Below are positions 41,680 through 52,536 of a stretch of 54,329 nucleotides of DNA, piece by piece. Within the stretch, counting starts at the first letter, position 1. Every line of letters begins with the position of its first letter. The stretch comes from Patescibacteria group bacterium UBA6489 (GTDB lineage Bacteria; Patescibacteriota; Gracilibacteria; BD1-5; UBA6164), in contig DJMN01000038.1 of the NCBI GenBank assembly GCA_002435385.1, positions 1 through 54,329 of the forward strand, in the 5' to 3' direction. The translations under genes and the position numbers were made by a program. Under the pieces are notes generated by a model, which saw only the letters and a program-made list of their open reading frames with translations, did no database searches and was not told the origin of the DNA.

Positions 41680-44600
41680 TTATTTTAGGTTATATTTTAA
41701 AAACTCAATTCATTTTTTTGCTATGTTGTAAGTAGCAAGATCATCTCAAGATTTTATAAAATTAAAATCTCAAGGATTATTTTTCATATGATAATCACAA
41801 TTTTCATTATTTCATTTACAATTTTTACAATCTCTACAATTTTCATTACAATGGTGCATATTTGATTCCCAAGGTTCTCATTTTCAATGTCAGTAAAGTT
41901 TTCAGATTTCATTATCATTTTTACTAATTATTTTTCAATCATCAATTTTTGTTAAAGTTTTATTAGATTCACAAGCAGGACAGGCTTTGCTTGTACAATA
42001 TTCGTCTACCCAAAAGATTATTCCATTTGATCAGTACAAATCTTTAGATTTTAAAGTATCTGTTATATTTTTCTCAAAATAAATATATTGTTTAATTTTT
42101 CCATTTTCAAAGATTTTACTTAAACTGTTTGCAATAGCTTGGAATATATAGTTTCAAACATAACTTCAAAAAGATTTCATTATATTTCTTTCTTCACTTG
42201 ATAGTTTTTGGTATAATTTTTTTGTTATGATATGAGTAAAATCATATTTTTTATTATTCCATAAGTTTTCAAATATAATAATTCAAGGATTTTCTTTTAA
42301 TAGATATTTTATTACTCATACAAAATTTGAACCAAAAGCATCTTTGAAATTTATAACTTTCATCATTTCAAGTTGTTTAAAAATCTCACTATAAGAATCA
42401 ATTATTCCTAATTTTTTACATTTTTGATTTTTTATAAAGTCAAAAAGAAATTGTTTTAATCAAGAAAAATTGTATTCTTTTTCATCAATAAAAATAGGAA
42501 AAAATTTTTTCAAGTATTCTTGATTTCCCCTAAAATCAAATTTTTCATTTAAATTATTATCAACAGATTTTGAAATAAGATTTTTTATGTTTTGAAAATT
42601 CTCTTTTTTCAGCTCAATTTCTCAAATATTTTCTAAAATGTCTTTTAAGTTAATTTGATAGTGAATAATTTGTTCATAAAAGGCTTTGAAAAATTTATAT
42701 TTTTCTGAATTTTTAGAATCTTTTTTTACTATTTTTCAACTTTCAAGTTTTAGGTTTGTTAAATCTACAATTTGTTCTTTTTTATCATTATTTATTTCAA
42801 TTGATTTTAGTTTTATTTTTTTATCATAAATTCCTAATGTAGCAAATTCATTTTCTCAAATATCTATTCAAAATATACTAAAGTTATCATCTTTTTCATA
42901 TTGTTGTAAAACTTCTCTAAAATATTTTTCTTTTTCTCTTTTTATGTGTTCAGGTGTTTTATTTATTTCTAAAGGATTATATTCAAACAAGAAAGAAGCT
43001 GTAAGTTTATTTCTGTAGAGTCTTTGTTTTCTAAAATACTCTTTTCCATTTGTTTTTATGACTTTTCTTTTATCTTTTTCGTTTTTATTTTCTTCTTTTA
43101 GTTTTGTACTTAGATAAAGCTTAATTTCAGGTAAGATTCTTAAATTTTCATAATTATTTTTTTCTCAAATAGAGTCTAAAAATTCATAAAATATTTTTAT
43201 ATCGTTTTGTCTTTTCATTTTTGGTTTTTCGTTGTTTTCCTCAAATTTTCTATCTACTATATCTAACTCTAGAAAACATTCTTTTTCTAAAAGGTTTTCT
43301 TTGATTTTGTAAGATACTTTCAATAAATCTTTCTCAAATTCTATAAGGCTTTTATATTCTCAAGCTCTCTTTATTTGTTCAATTTTTACATAATCAAAAA
43401 GTTTTTTTCATTTCTCAGACTTTAAACAATTTAAGAGAAAATCTATATATTTTTGTAAGTTCTTTTCATATCAGTCATTACATTTTCAATTTCTTTTTTC
43501 AGCATAAGACTTTTGTTTATAAATATTATAAAATTCTTTATCATCTTTTTCAAAATCCTTTTCAAAGGCATTTTTTATAAATACTAATTTTGTTAGACCT
43601 TTTAGTGTTAATGACTGAAAAATAAATGCTTTATAGTTAGAATTTTCGTCTTGATATTTTTCTATTTCTTTTTTGGCTATTTCATAGGTAAAGCCTTTAT
43701 GAGTTTCTATTATATTTTCCTTATCTAATAAATACAAGAATACTCTATTTTCTCATTTTATTAAGTATCAAAATTTATTGTAAGCTTTTAATTCTTTATC
43801 AAAATTAGACTTATTTAAGAATTCATTTTTCTTTTGTGAGAAATCTTGGGCAATTTTTATTTTATCTCCTTTAAATCAAACAAATTTTCAATATTTTCAC
43901 TTTTTTAGTCTTGTATTTATTTCTCACTTTAAGATACTTATATATTCAGAAATTTTTTTATATTCTTTATTTTCTTTTTTTAAAACCACTTTTTTCCAAG
44001 TTAGTCTATATTTTAAAGTATTTATTTGCACGAAATTATAATTTTTCAAATATATTCATTCAAAAAATCTTCATTGGTCTTTTCAAATTACTTCAAATTT
44101 TTCGTTAAAAAATTTTTCTTTAATATCATCTGGAAATTTTATTTCATCAGAAATTTTTATGGGATTTTTATTTAAAAAATCATAAAAATAATCTTCTGCT
44201 TTTCATAATTTGATTTTTTTTTCACTAAGTTTTTTATATAAATCTTTACAACGACTACACCAAATTTCATTCTTATTTTTAAAAAAATCTTTTTCATAAA
44301 GTATGTGATTCATATAAGAATCTACATAATCCAAGAATTTTCTTTTAATTTCTTTATTTTCATCATTTTTTCTTTCTAAAGATTTAGTTTCTTTTTCTAA
44401 TATTTTTAACTCTCACTCATTAATTTTATATTCTCTATTTATATCTGGATCTGTATTTAAAATAGCAGGATTTAAAGCTACTTTAAATATCTCTTCTCAC
44501 TTTCCTGATTTTTTTGAGTAGTATTTCAAAATTTTTTCTGAAAAAGTTTTTATATTTTCTGATTCATTTTTTAGTGTTTTTATTGATTTTTTCTTTTTCT

Positions 44601-45114
44601 CGTTGTTTCAGTGATAATTAAAGTTTTCTATAAATAAATTTAGTTGTTCTAAATCGTATTTTAAATATCTGATGGTTTTCAATATATTACTTAATTTTTC
44701 TAAGTTTTCTTCTGGAGCTTCTGAGTGTTTTCATAGAAAATAAACATTTTTCCTAAAGTTTCTAAATAATTCTCTGTATTTGTTAAGTATTTTACTGTTT
44801 ACAATTTCTTCTGAAACTCTGTTTTGTGCTAATTTTTTTCTTTCTGTGTAATAAAATATTGATTCAAAGCTGTATTTGAAAAATTTTTCATATTTTAAGA
44901 CAATGTTTAAATGATTTTCTATTGTTCAAAATATATCTTTTAGCTTATCTATTTGCTCTTTCTCAATATTTCTATTTTGTTTTACTTCTGTTTTTTCTAA
45001 CTCTATTTTTACTCAAAATAGTTCTATTTTGCTTTCCTTTAGATCATCTAAATTGTGGTCTTCAACTATTCATAAGTTGATTGTTTTATTTACCTTATAT
45101 TTAAATCCCTCCAT
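41680..45114 (-). CDS. cas12a2: Cas12a2-like type V CRISPR nuclease
   Basis: 1144 residues. RuvC-I: FGIDIGENEFATLGI, Asp751. RuvC-II: GIIIFENLW, Glu949. RuvC-III: GDDLATYNIAKKGIEF, Asp1124 or 1125, 20 residues from the end. Between II and III lies a cysteine-rich zinc region, CTSKACPAC then HHCNENCRDCKNCKGNNENC. Cas12a has a Nuc domain there and a I-II spacing of about 90 residues; here it is about 198, close to the spacing I recall for Cas12a2. The N-terminal 740 residues are helical, fitting REC lobes. AAAGGA precedes the ATG. About 19 TGA glycines lie in the last 400 codons alone. Cas12a2 is known to cut ssRNA, ssDNA and dsDNA when its crRNA pairs with target RNA. A novel Cas12 branch is the alternative. 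Confidence 0.8.
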
Positions 45115-45160
45115 AAAAAAATTCCTTTAAAAAATAAAATCCCTCTTCCCAAAACTCCCC

Positions 45161-45631
45161 CTAATTCAACCACCAAATACTAAAATTCAAAACCCCCGCA
45201 AAACTCACCCACAACAAATACGGCACAAACAAATAACCAGCAACCCTACTCACCCTAAAAAACACCAAAACCAAAAACAAAATCAACCCCCAAAGAATAA
45301 CAATATTCACAAAAGCCACCCCAGGACTCTCCAAACCAAAAAACATAACAGACCAACTAGCATTAAAAAACAAATGAATAAAAAACACAACTAAACTCCT
45401 CTTAGCCAAATCATCCTTACCAATCCTCTCATAAACCAAATAACTAGCCACCCCCATCATAAAATACAAACTAATCCAAACAGGACCAAACACCCAACTA
45501 GGAGGATTAAAAAAAGGCTTATTCAAAGTACTATACCAACCACTAACAGAAGAAACAGTAAAAAAAGAACCTATAATACCAGCTAACTGACTAACACCAA
45601 CAAAAAATGCAATAGTGAAAAACTTCTTCAT
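45161..45631 (-). CDS. tspO: TspO/MBR family protein
   Basis: 156 residues, five transmembrane helices, typical length. Marks: GIIGSFFT, WYSTLNKPFFNPPSWVFGPVW (the family NKPxxxPPxxxFxPVW block), FNASWSVMFFG and LLWVSFAGVLNFSIWWLN. TspO binds porphyrins and related ligands and is linked to stress responses. All 12 glycines are GGN, none TGA, and codons are strikingly TTG/GTT/GGT-rich, so the plus strand is almost free of G for 500 bp. No Shine-Dalgarno site. It ends 46 bp before cas12a2 on the same strand, so the two may share a transcript. Confidence 0.92.
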   Translation of the reverse strand: MKKFFTIAFFVGVSQLAGIIGSFFTVSSVSGWYSTLNKPFFNPPSWVFGPVWISLYFMMGVASYLVYERIGKDDLAKRSLVVFFIHLFFNASWSVMFFGLESPGVAFVNIVILWGLILFLVLVFFRVSRVAGYLFVPYLLWVSFAGVLNFSIWWLN

Positions 45632-45659
45632 ATGATTAAAAAATTATCTAGAAATAAAT

Positions 45660-45707
45660 CTGTAGCCTCTTTCCCCTGAAAAGGGGAGGGAATTTAGAGA
45701 GAGGTAA
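45660..45707. repeat. Dispersed repeat family B, short copy
   Basis: TGTAGCCTCTTTCCCCTG with the hairpin CCCCTGAAAAGGGG, then GGGAATTTAGAGAGAGG; the ATCCGAAGGTG middle is deleted. The remainder of 45632-45997 is AT-rich and empty of genes. Confidence 0.7.
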
Positions 45708-45997
45708 AAAACTATAGAAGAAAAAACTTTTTTAGAATTCAACTATTATTCCTCTACAACAAAAAAAATAAAATCTATAAAATTATTATAGATTTCATTC
45801 CAAACATTCAAAAACAAAATAAAATTTCTAATTGATTAATAAAAAAAATATTTCTAAACTATTAAATATATTTATTCCATTAAAATAAAAACATCCTAAG
45901 AAAATAAGTCCAAAAGAAAGAATTAAAAATTCTTTCTTTTTTTTATATTTTGTATATCATTTAATCTCATAGAGAAAAATATCTCAAACAAAATATT

Positions 45998-46648
45998 ATG
46001 AAAAAAATAATTTTTCTATTATTAAGTGTATTATTATTTACTTCTTGTACCACAAAACAAGAAACCGAAATAAATAATCAAAAGGATTCTCAAAAAACTA
46101 TAATAACCCTATGAGATAGCCTAACAGCTTGATATAATTTAGCACTAGAAAATTCATATCCATCACAGTTAGAAAGTATTTTAAATCAAAACAATTACAA
46201 CTATAAAATAATAAATGCTGGAGTAAGTTGAGACACAAGTAAAGACCTATTAAATAGAATAGAACTTTATGATGATACCAAAGCAGATATTTATTTGTTA
46301 TGTATCTGATGAAATGATTGATTAAGAAAACTAGATTTAGATTCTATGAAAGAAAATATTATTTCTATAATAGATTATATTCAAAAACAAAACCCAGATG
46401 CAAAAATAGTATTATTTTGAATGGAAATACCAATTAATTTATGATTGAACTATTCAAGTAATTTTAAGAAAATATTTAAACAAATAGCAGATGAAAAAGA
46501 TACCTATTTTTATAAATCATTTTTAGAATGAGTTGCAAAAGATGTAAAACTTAATCAAAATGACTGAATCCACCCAAACAAAGAATGATACACAATAATA
46601 GCAAACAATATATTTGAATTCTTGAAAGAAGAGGGAATTATAAAATAA
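45998..46648 (+). CDS. tesA: SGNH/GDSL hydrolase lipoprotein, TesA-like
   Basis: 216 residues. A lipobox (LLLFTSC, Cys17) marks a lipoprotein signal. Block I LGDSLTAG with nucleophile Ser41, block II NAGVSGDTS, block III IGGNDGL, block V DGIHPN with Asp and His. This matches the TesA arylesterase/lysophospholipase group. It is followed by an ABC ATPase and an FtsX-type permease, the tesA-ybbA-ybbP order known from many bacteria, which strongly supports the call. Being lipid-anchored rather than periplasmic fits a cell without an outer membrane. Confidence 0.85.
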
Positions 46649-46722
46649 ACTCTTATAGTTACCCCCCCTAACCATTCTCCTACAGGAGAGAGGAAGGAAA
46701 ATGGGATAGAACTTTTAAGCTC

Positions 46723-46758
46723 CCCCTTAATCCCCCTCAATTGAGGGGGATTAAGGGG
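46723..46758. repeat. Perfect 36-bp palindrome
   Basis: Arms of 18 bp (CCCCTTAATCCCCCTCAA and its complement) meet without a loop, inside a wider GC-rich inverted unit from about 46660 to 46775 with CTCC...GGAG flanks. It lies between tesA and the ABC ATPase gene and has the look of the GC-rich part of repeat family B. Confidence 0.8.
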
Positions 46759-46799
46759 AACGAGCAGGGGGAGTAAATTTCATCATTTAACAATACACT

Positions 46800-47465
46800 A
46801 TGATATCAATAAAAAATCTAAAAAAAACATTCAAACAATGAAAGCATAAAGATGTAATATTTGAAGATCTAAACTTAGAAATAGAATCCTGAGAATTTAT
46901 TTCTGTCATATGAAAAAGCTGATCTTGAAAAACTACATTTTTAAATATGTTAGCATGATTAATAGGATTTGATAGTTGAGAAATAAAATTTTGAAAAAAA
47001 AGATACTCAGAAAAAACAAGTGACCAACTAACAGCATTTCGTGGAAAAAATATAAGCTTTGTATTTCAAGACTTTCATTTAATTCCAAATCTAACAGTTA
47101 GGGAAAACATAGAACTACCTTTAGATATAAATAAAATAGAACCAAGATTTACAACGAAACAAATTTTAGAAAAAGTATGATTGCTAGAAAAAGTAGATTC
47201 ATATCCTTACGAACTAAGTTGATGAGAACAACAAAGAGTAGCTATAGCAAGAGCCTTTATCTGAGAAACTAAACTTTTATTAGCAGATGAACCTACATGA
47301 AATCTAGATAAAAAAAATTCAGAAAAAGTTATGCAAACACTTAGAGATTTACACAAAGAAGCCAAAAACACTGTTGTATTAATTTCCCATGACTTAGATT
47401 TAACCAAATGATCCGACCATGTTTATGAAATAAAGGGAAAAGATTTTCATAGAGTGAAAGTATAG
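46800..47465 (+). CDS. ABC transporter ATP-binding protein, YbbA/LolD-like
   Basis: 221 residues. Walker A IGKSGSGKTT, Q-loop FVFQDFHLIPNLTV, signature LSGGEQQRVAIARA, Walker B LLLADEPTGNLD, switch His in LISHD. This is the MacB/LolD/YbbA type that powers FtsX-like permeases. The next gene, 41 bp on, is such a permease. Nearly all the motif glycines are TGA, so a standard-code reading destroys the gene. Confidence 0.88.
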
Positions 47466-47506
47466 TTTTTACTTTTAATCTCTCTTTTTAACAACTAACT
47501 AACAAT

Positions 47507-49897
47507 ATGTATAAAAAATTGTTTAAAAACTTTATAGCAAAGAATTATTATCTATTCTTTTTGATATTTTTTTCATTAAGTTTTTCTTTATTCTGATACA
47601 TATTTAGTGATTCTCTTTGAAACAACTTTCTCCAAAACATTGAACAAGATTCAAGAGTAAATCTTGGATGAGACTTTACAATAGATATTTGAAATAAACC
47701 AGAATCCTATTTTAATGACTTTTTTGAAGTCTTTCCATACAAAGACCAAGTAGAAATTGCTAAATCATTTAGTTTAAGAAGTTCTGTAAACATAGATAAA
47801 ATAATTCCTACAAACATTATTTTTACAACTACTAATTATCCATTTTATTCAGACTTTAACAAAACAATAATAAACACAGGCTCTGAATTATCAGTCAGCA
47901 ATGATTTTTTTACAACAAAGTTAAAAGACGAAAATACAGAAATAGAGATACTTTGAAATAAATATAAAGTATGATCTATTTTTGAAGAAAATCCTAAAAC
48001 TATAAACTCATTTTTTGGTGACGAAAACATATTTTTCCCCATAGAAAAATTAGATGAAATGGTAGTTAACGATACCAACTCTCTTATAGAAAAGACATAC
48101 TATTTGAAACTAAAAGACAACTCATATTTTTCAAAAATAAAATACTATTTAGAAAATACTCAAAGTCTAAAATGAAACAGAATCAGAGATGCAAAAGATT
48201 GATGAGATAGATTCTCAGAAATTATATTAAATCTAAAATCATACATAAACTATGTAGTTTTATTTTCACTATTCCTAACAGTTGTCATAATATTTATCTC
48301 AGTATCATCATACTTTATAAAAGAAAGAAGAGAAATATCTATTCTAAGAGTCTTATGACTTAGAAATAAAAATCTAATATTATTTAACTGAATACTTTTT
48401 TTCTCAGTATTTATCTTCTCTTATATTACAGCAGTTGTATTATCATATATTTGATTTTATTTCCTATCAGATATAGAATATACAAAAGGTTTTTCTATCT
48501 CTCCAGATAGTCTATTTAGCGGATTTATCTTATGAATAATCGTTATAATATGATCCTTTATAATACCACTTTTGAGATTCATAAACTCTGAAATAAACTC
48601 ATGATTTAGTGTAAATTTTTATTCAAAAATTTCAAAAAGAGAATACACTTTATTATTCATATTTACCTTAATTTTAGTTTTTATAATATGATTAACTCTA
48701 TGATATGACTATTATAACTCAATAATAATTTCCATCTCACTATTATCTTTATTGCTAATACTATTTTTAGTTTTCAAATCTATTCTTCTATTTTTATACA
48801 AAAGAATAGAAAAATGTAAAAATATAAACTTTATGTGTTATGATTCAGTTCGTTCTACAGTAAAACCATGAAACCTAAGTTTTTTAGTAAACACAAGTTT
48901 TTTGATAATATTTTCAATTTGTTTGTTTATAACTGTTTTATTTGGACATTTTTATGATAGATTGAAAATAAATTTAGAAACAGATCATAATTTTTTCGTA
49001 ATAAATATAACAGAAGAAACATATAAAAACTTAGAGCCAAAATATCAAAAAGAAAGTTATTCAACTCTAAAATGAAGAATAATCGCCATAAATGGAATAA
49101 ATCTAGAAAAACATTTTTGAAGAAAACCATCAGGTCAATTCACAAGAGAATTTAGTATAACAGATAATGTTTTATCAGATTTAGATATAGTTTCTTGAAA
49201 AGAGGTTAGTAAATGATGAGTTACAGTAGATTATGATTTTAGCAAAGAGCTTTGAATAAAAGTTTGAGATTTAATAACTTTTCAAATTTATTGAATTGAA
49301 AAAGTTTTAAAAGTGCAGGGGATAAGAGAATCTATAGACTATTCTATAAATCCATTTTTCTACTTTCAAGTTGATAAAGAAGAATTTTCTAAATTTCCTA
49401 AAATCTATTTCTTAAGCAGTTATATAGAATCCAAAGAAAAAGAAAATTTCAAAGAATACATATATGATTTATCATCATGAGCATCAAGCTTCATAGATGT
49501 TGAAAACATTTTACAAGAGCTAAAACAGATTTCTCAAAAAGTATTTTTAGTAATAATTATAATGTTCTTTTACTTAATGATATTTTGTATTTTATCAGTT
49601 TGAGTTGTCTCACTATTTTTTAGAGACTTTCAAGAGAAAAAGTCACATTTATATCGTCTGATATGAGCAACTAAAAAACAAAACAGAAATAGAATATTTT
49701 TAGAATATAGTTATTTAGCAACAGTTTCTCTTTTTATATCTTTTATAATTATAAGTGCATTTTTATATTATTTTTTCTATAACAATAATTTTCTATCTTT
49801 TGACTTTCATTTGTATCTTATATGAATCTGAGTTACACTATGAATCTATGGAATTTTGTTATGACTAGTTTGGGGAAGTTTGTGGAGAAGTGAATAA
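47507..49897 (+). CDS. FtsX-like ABC permease, YbbP-like
   Basis: 796 residues. One N-terminal helix (about 14-35), an extracellular domain of 200 residues, then three helices (about 240-360), a further pair near 380-430, a second extracellular domain, and a last set of three helices from about 680. The duplicated FtsX arrangement (two permease halves) is that of YbbP. The conserved segments ERREISILRVLGLRNKNL and FQEKKSHLYRLIGATKKQNR are the cytoplasmic coupling helices. With YbbA and TesA it should form an envelope lipid-handling or lipoprotein-related complex. Confidence 0.85.
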
Positions 49898-49916
49898 ATT
49901 TTATATCATCTAGGAT

Positions 49917-50438
49917 TTAAGCTCCATTAAATAAAATCATAGTTTTACATCTTTCATCATATAAAGGAATTGGACTGAAAAAAGGAAGTCAGGCTTTTCC
50001 CATTGAATCACCTTTTTCCGCATATGTCGTATGATTACCAAGATATATAAAATAAGGAGTTTTATAAAAATATAATTTATTTTCATAACCTCTAATCTCA
50101 TAAGAGTTTCAGAGTCTATTTTTATAAGACTCTTGTACAGATAACATCTCTTCCTTTGTTATTCCTTCCAAATCTAATGTTATACTAAAATGACACTCAG
50201 CTTTTCTAGTGTTTTTGGAATTACCAATCATGAAATACTCATTTCCATAAATCTTTGATTTTTGATTTTTTATTAATTCTCTATCAAGAGGGAAATTTTT
50301 TACTATTTCCTCCTCAATTTTTGATAACCTATAATCATTATAATTATGAGCTATCATAGGACGAATCAGAACCCATATTATCATAAAAGAAATAATTATT
50401 ACACTAATAATTAGGATTTTCTTTGTTTTTTTAGACAT
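49917..50438 (-). CDS. Membrane-anchored protein of unknown function
   Basis: 173 residues: one N-terminal helix (about 8-28) and an extracellular domain with a CHFSITLDLEGITKEEM strand-helix and YIRGYENKLYFYKTPYFIY-like aromatic strands. Two Cys (ECHFS and DERCKTM) may form a disulphide. No family recognised. It is convergent with the permease gene and 26 bp after the stop of the next minus-strand gene. Confidence 0.65.
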
Positions 50439-50464
50439 AATTTTCTTGTTATAAATATAAAATT

Positions 50465-51094
50465 TTACCCATTCATCCGTAAATTTTTAGGTACAGCTAT
50501 TTCAAATATACTATAGTAAAGTAAATAAATTACATAGGCAGAAATTAACACAAGAAATATATAAGAAAAAATATCTGATTTAATAGAAAACTTTTCTCTC
50601 TTCTTATATAAATAAAAATATCATCAAAATAAAAATATAGCAAGTATAACAAGAGGAATATAAGAATGTGGATAATCAAATGCTGAAAAACATTTTGTTG
50701 ACCTATCATTAGCCATAGGTATACCACAGTCACCATAACTTAGTTCATATAAAAAATCAAATATTGCCATTGTGATTATTAAAATTTTACTAGGTAAAAG
50801 AGAAAAGTAACTTATCCAAGCCCATTTACTATAATTTTTTAATCAATTAAATATTATCATTCAGATAAAAAACATAGCTAATATTATCGCACTTCAAGCA
50901 AGAAATATAGAGATTCAATCTGTAAATATAATCCCTAGAAATTTTATAGGATCTAGAATTTTTACCACTCAAAGGAGATCACTAAGAATTAAGCATGTAG
51001 TCAGTGAAGAAAAATAAACAAACAAAAAACCTCCTAAATAAGCAAAAGGAGACTTAAAAGTTTCTCTTAAAAATTTGAAAGTATCTTTTTTCAT
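50465..51094 (-). CDS. Membrane protein of unknown function
   Basis: 209 residues with about five hydrophobic helices and an extracellular loop YGDCGIPMANDRSTKCFSAF with two Cys. No family recognised. It probably forms an operon with the 49917-50438 gene. Confidence 0.6.
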
Positions 51095-51216
51095 AAAAAT
51101 ATTATATTAATTTTAAACAATCAGTATTATAAGAATTATATGTAAGAAAGATGTAAGAAAATGAAATTTTTTTTACTAGAATTTTCTTCTAAAAAATCTA
51201 CTCTAAAAATAAATAT

Positions 51217-52203
51217 ATGAAAAACACAAGAAAAATAAAAATAACAATTTATATTATTCTTTTAAGTATTCCTCTTATTTTTGCTAACATAATAGTCAGA
51301 CCAATTTACTTTTGAGTAAGTAAAAATGTTCAAAATATTTCAGCAAATAAAGAGAATCTAGAAAAACATGTAGAATTTTTTACAACTTTAGAAAAACAAA
51401 GATCGTATATAAACCTAGAAGAATTAAATCAAGCAGCAGATTATATTTATAATGATTTTAAATCATATTGATGTGATGAAGTAAAATACCAACCATACCA
51501 AGTAAGTGGAGAAAAATATAAAAATGTAATTTGTACATATAAATGAAAAAGTGATGAGAAGATAATAATATGAGCTCATTATGATGTTTGTGCAGAAGAC
51601 GATTTCTCATTTTTTCAATGAGCAGATGATAATGCCTCTTGAGTAGCTTGAGTTTTAGAATTAGCTAGATTAGTGTGACAAAATAAAACAAACTTAAAAA
51701 ATTCTATAGAATTCGTAGCATATACTCTAGAAGAGCCACCATTCTTTGATTCCGAAAATATGTGAAGTTTTGTACATGCAAAATCACTAAAAAACAACTG
51801 AGAAAAAGTAGAATACATGATAGCACTTGAAATGATTGGATGTTTTTCTGAAAAACAAGATTATCCTATAATGTTTCTAAAACGGTTATACCCATCAAAA
51901 GGAGATTTTATAGCATTAGTATGAAAATTATCTGATTCTAAAGTAAAAGAAATAAAAAAAGCAATGCAAGAAAATTCTAGTATCGATACACGGTCTCTAA
52001 GTGCTCCTAGTTTTGTTTTGTGAATTGACTTTTCTGATCATAGAAACTACTGGATTCAGGGTTATAGGGCTTATATGGTTACAGATACTTCTTTTTATAG
52101 AAATAAAAATTATCATACAAAGTTTGATACGATAGATACTTTGGATTTCGATAAGATGAACGAAGTAGTGAAGTGAGTGTATGGGGCTATTTTTGGGGAA
52201 TAA
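51217..52203 (+). CDS. M28-family zinc metallopeptidase
   Basis: 328 residues with one N-terminal membrane helix (about 7-27) that probably anchors it outside. Zinc ligands of M28 are seen: IIGAHYDVC (His), GADDNASGVAG (bridging Asp), YTLEEPPFF (catalytic Glu pair), and late DTSFYRNKNYHTKFDT (His). The family are aminopeptidases or carboxypeptidases. An external peptidase fits a host-associated cell that imports peptides. Confidence 0.85.
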
Positions 52204-52349
52204 AATCTTTGCCAAATCCTCCAACATATGATAACATTATAACAACTCTACAAATCATAAAATTCTACTCAAAAGAAATAATAAAAATTATGTCACTTTT
52301 TTATAACATTTCGTTTTAAATTATAGTAAAAATTTTTTATAATAAACTA

Positions 52350-52516
52350 TATTGTAGCCTCTTTCTCCTGACAAGGAGAGAGAATTTATCCGAAGGTGTA
52401 TCCTTTAGGGCAAGATAGAGATCTAACCACAGTAGCAAAAAAATTATAATTATTTCCTTAACTTCCTTCCCCTTGCTCCTCCAAAGGAGAGGGGGCTAGG
52501 GGGGGAGGGGCCTTAC
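52350..52516. repeat. Dispersed repeat family B, two units
   Basis: Unit 1, about 52353-52425: TTGTAGCCTCTTTCTCC, the hairpin CTCCTGACAAGGAG, TTTATCCGAAGGTGTATCC, CAAGATAGAG. Unit 2, about 52458-52516: CTTCCTTCCCCTTGCTCC, then CAAAGGAGAGGGGGC and GGGGGGAGGGG. They fill the 52204-52536 gap between two plus-strand genes. Confidence 0.8.
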
Positions 52517-52536
52517 TTCTTTAAATAAAAGTCACT

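Noticed and set aside
43486..43737. Short standard-code frames within 41.7-45.1 kb as separate small genes
   Set aside because: They are pieces of one 1144-residue frame once TGA is read as glycine; the pieces join without gaps and carry ordered RuvC motifs.
41680..45114. Calling the nuclease ordinary Cas12a
   Set aside because: The zinc-binding cysteines, the long RuvC I-II spacing and the shorter II-III spacing do not fit the Cas12a Nuc-domain layout, although the repeats alone would fit Cas12a.
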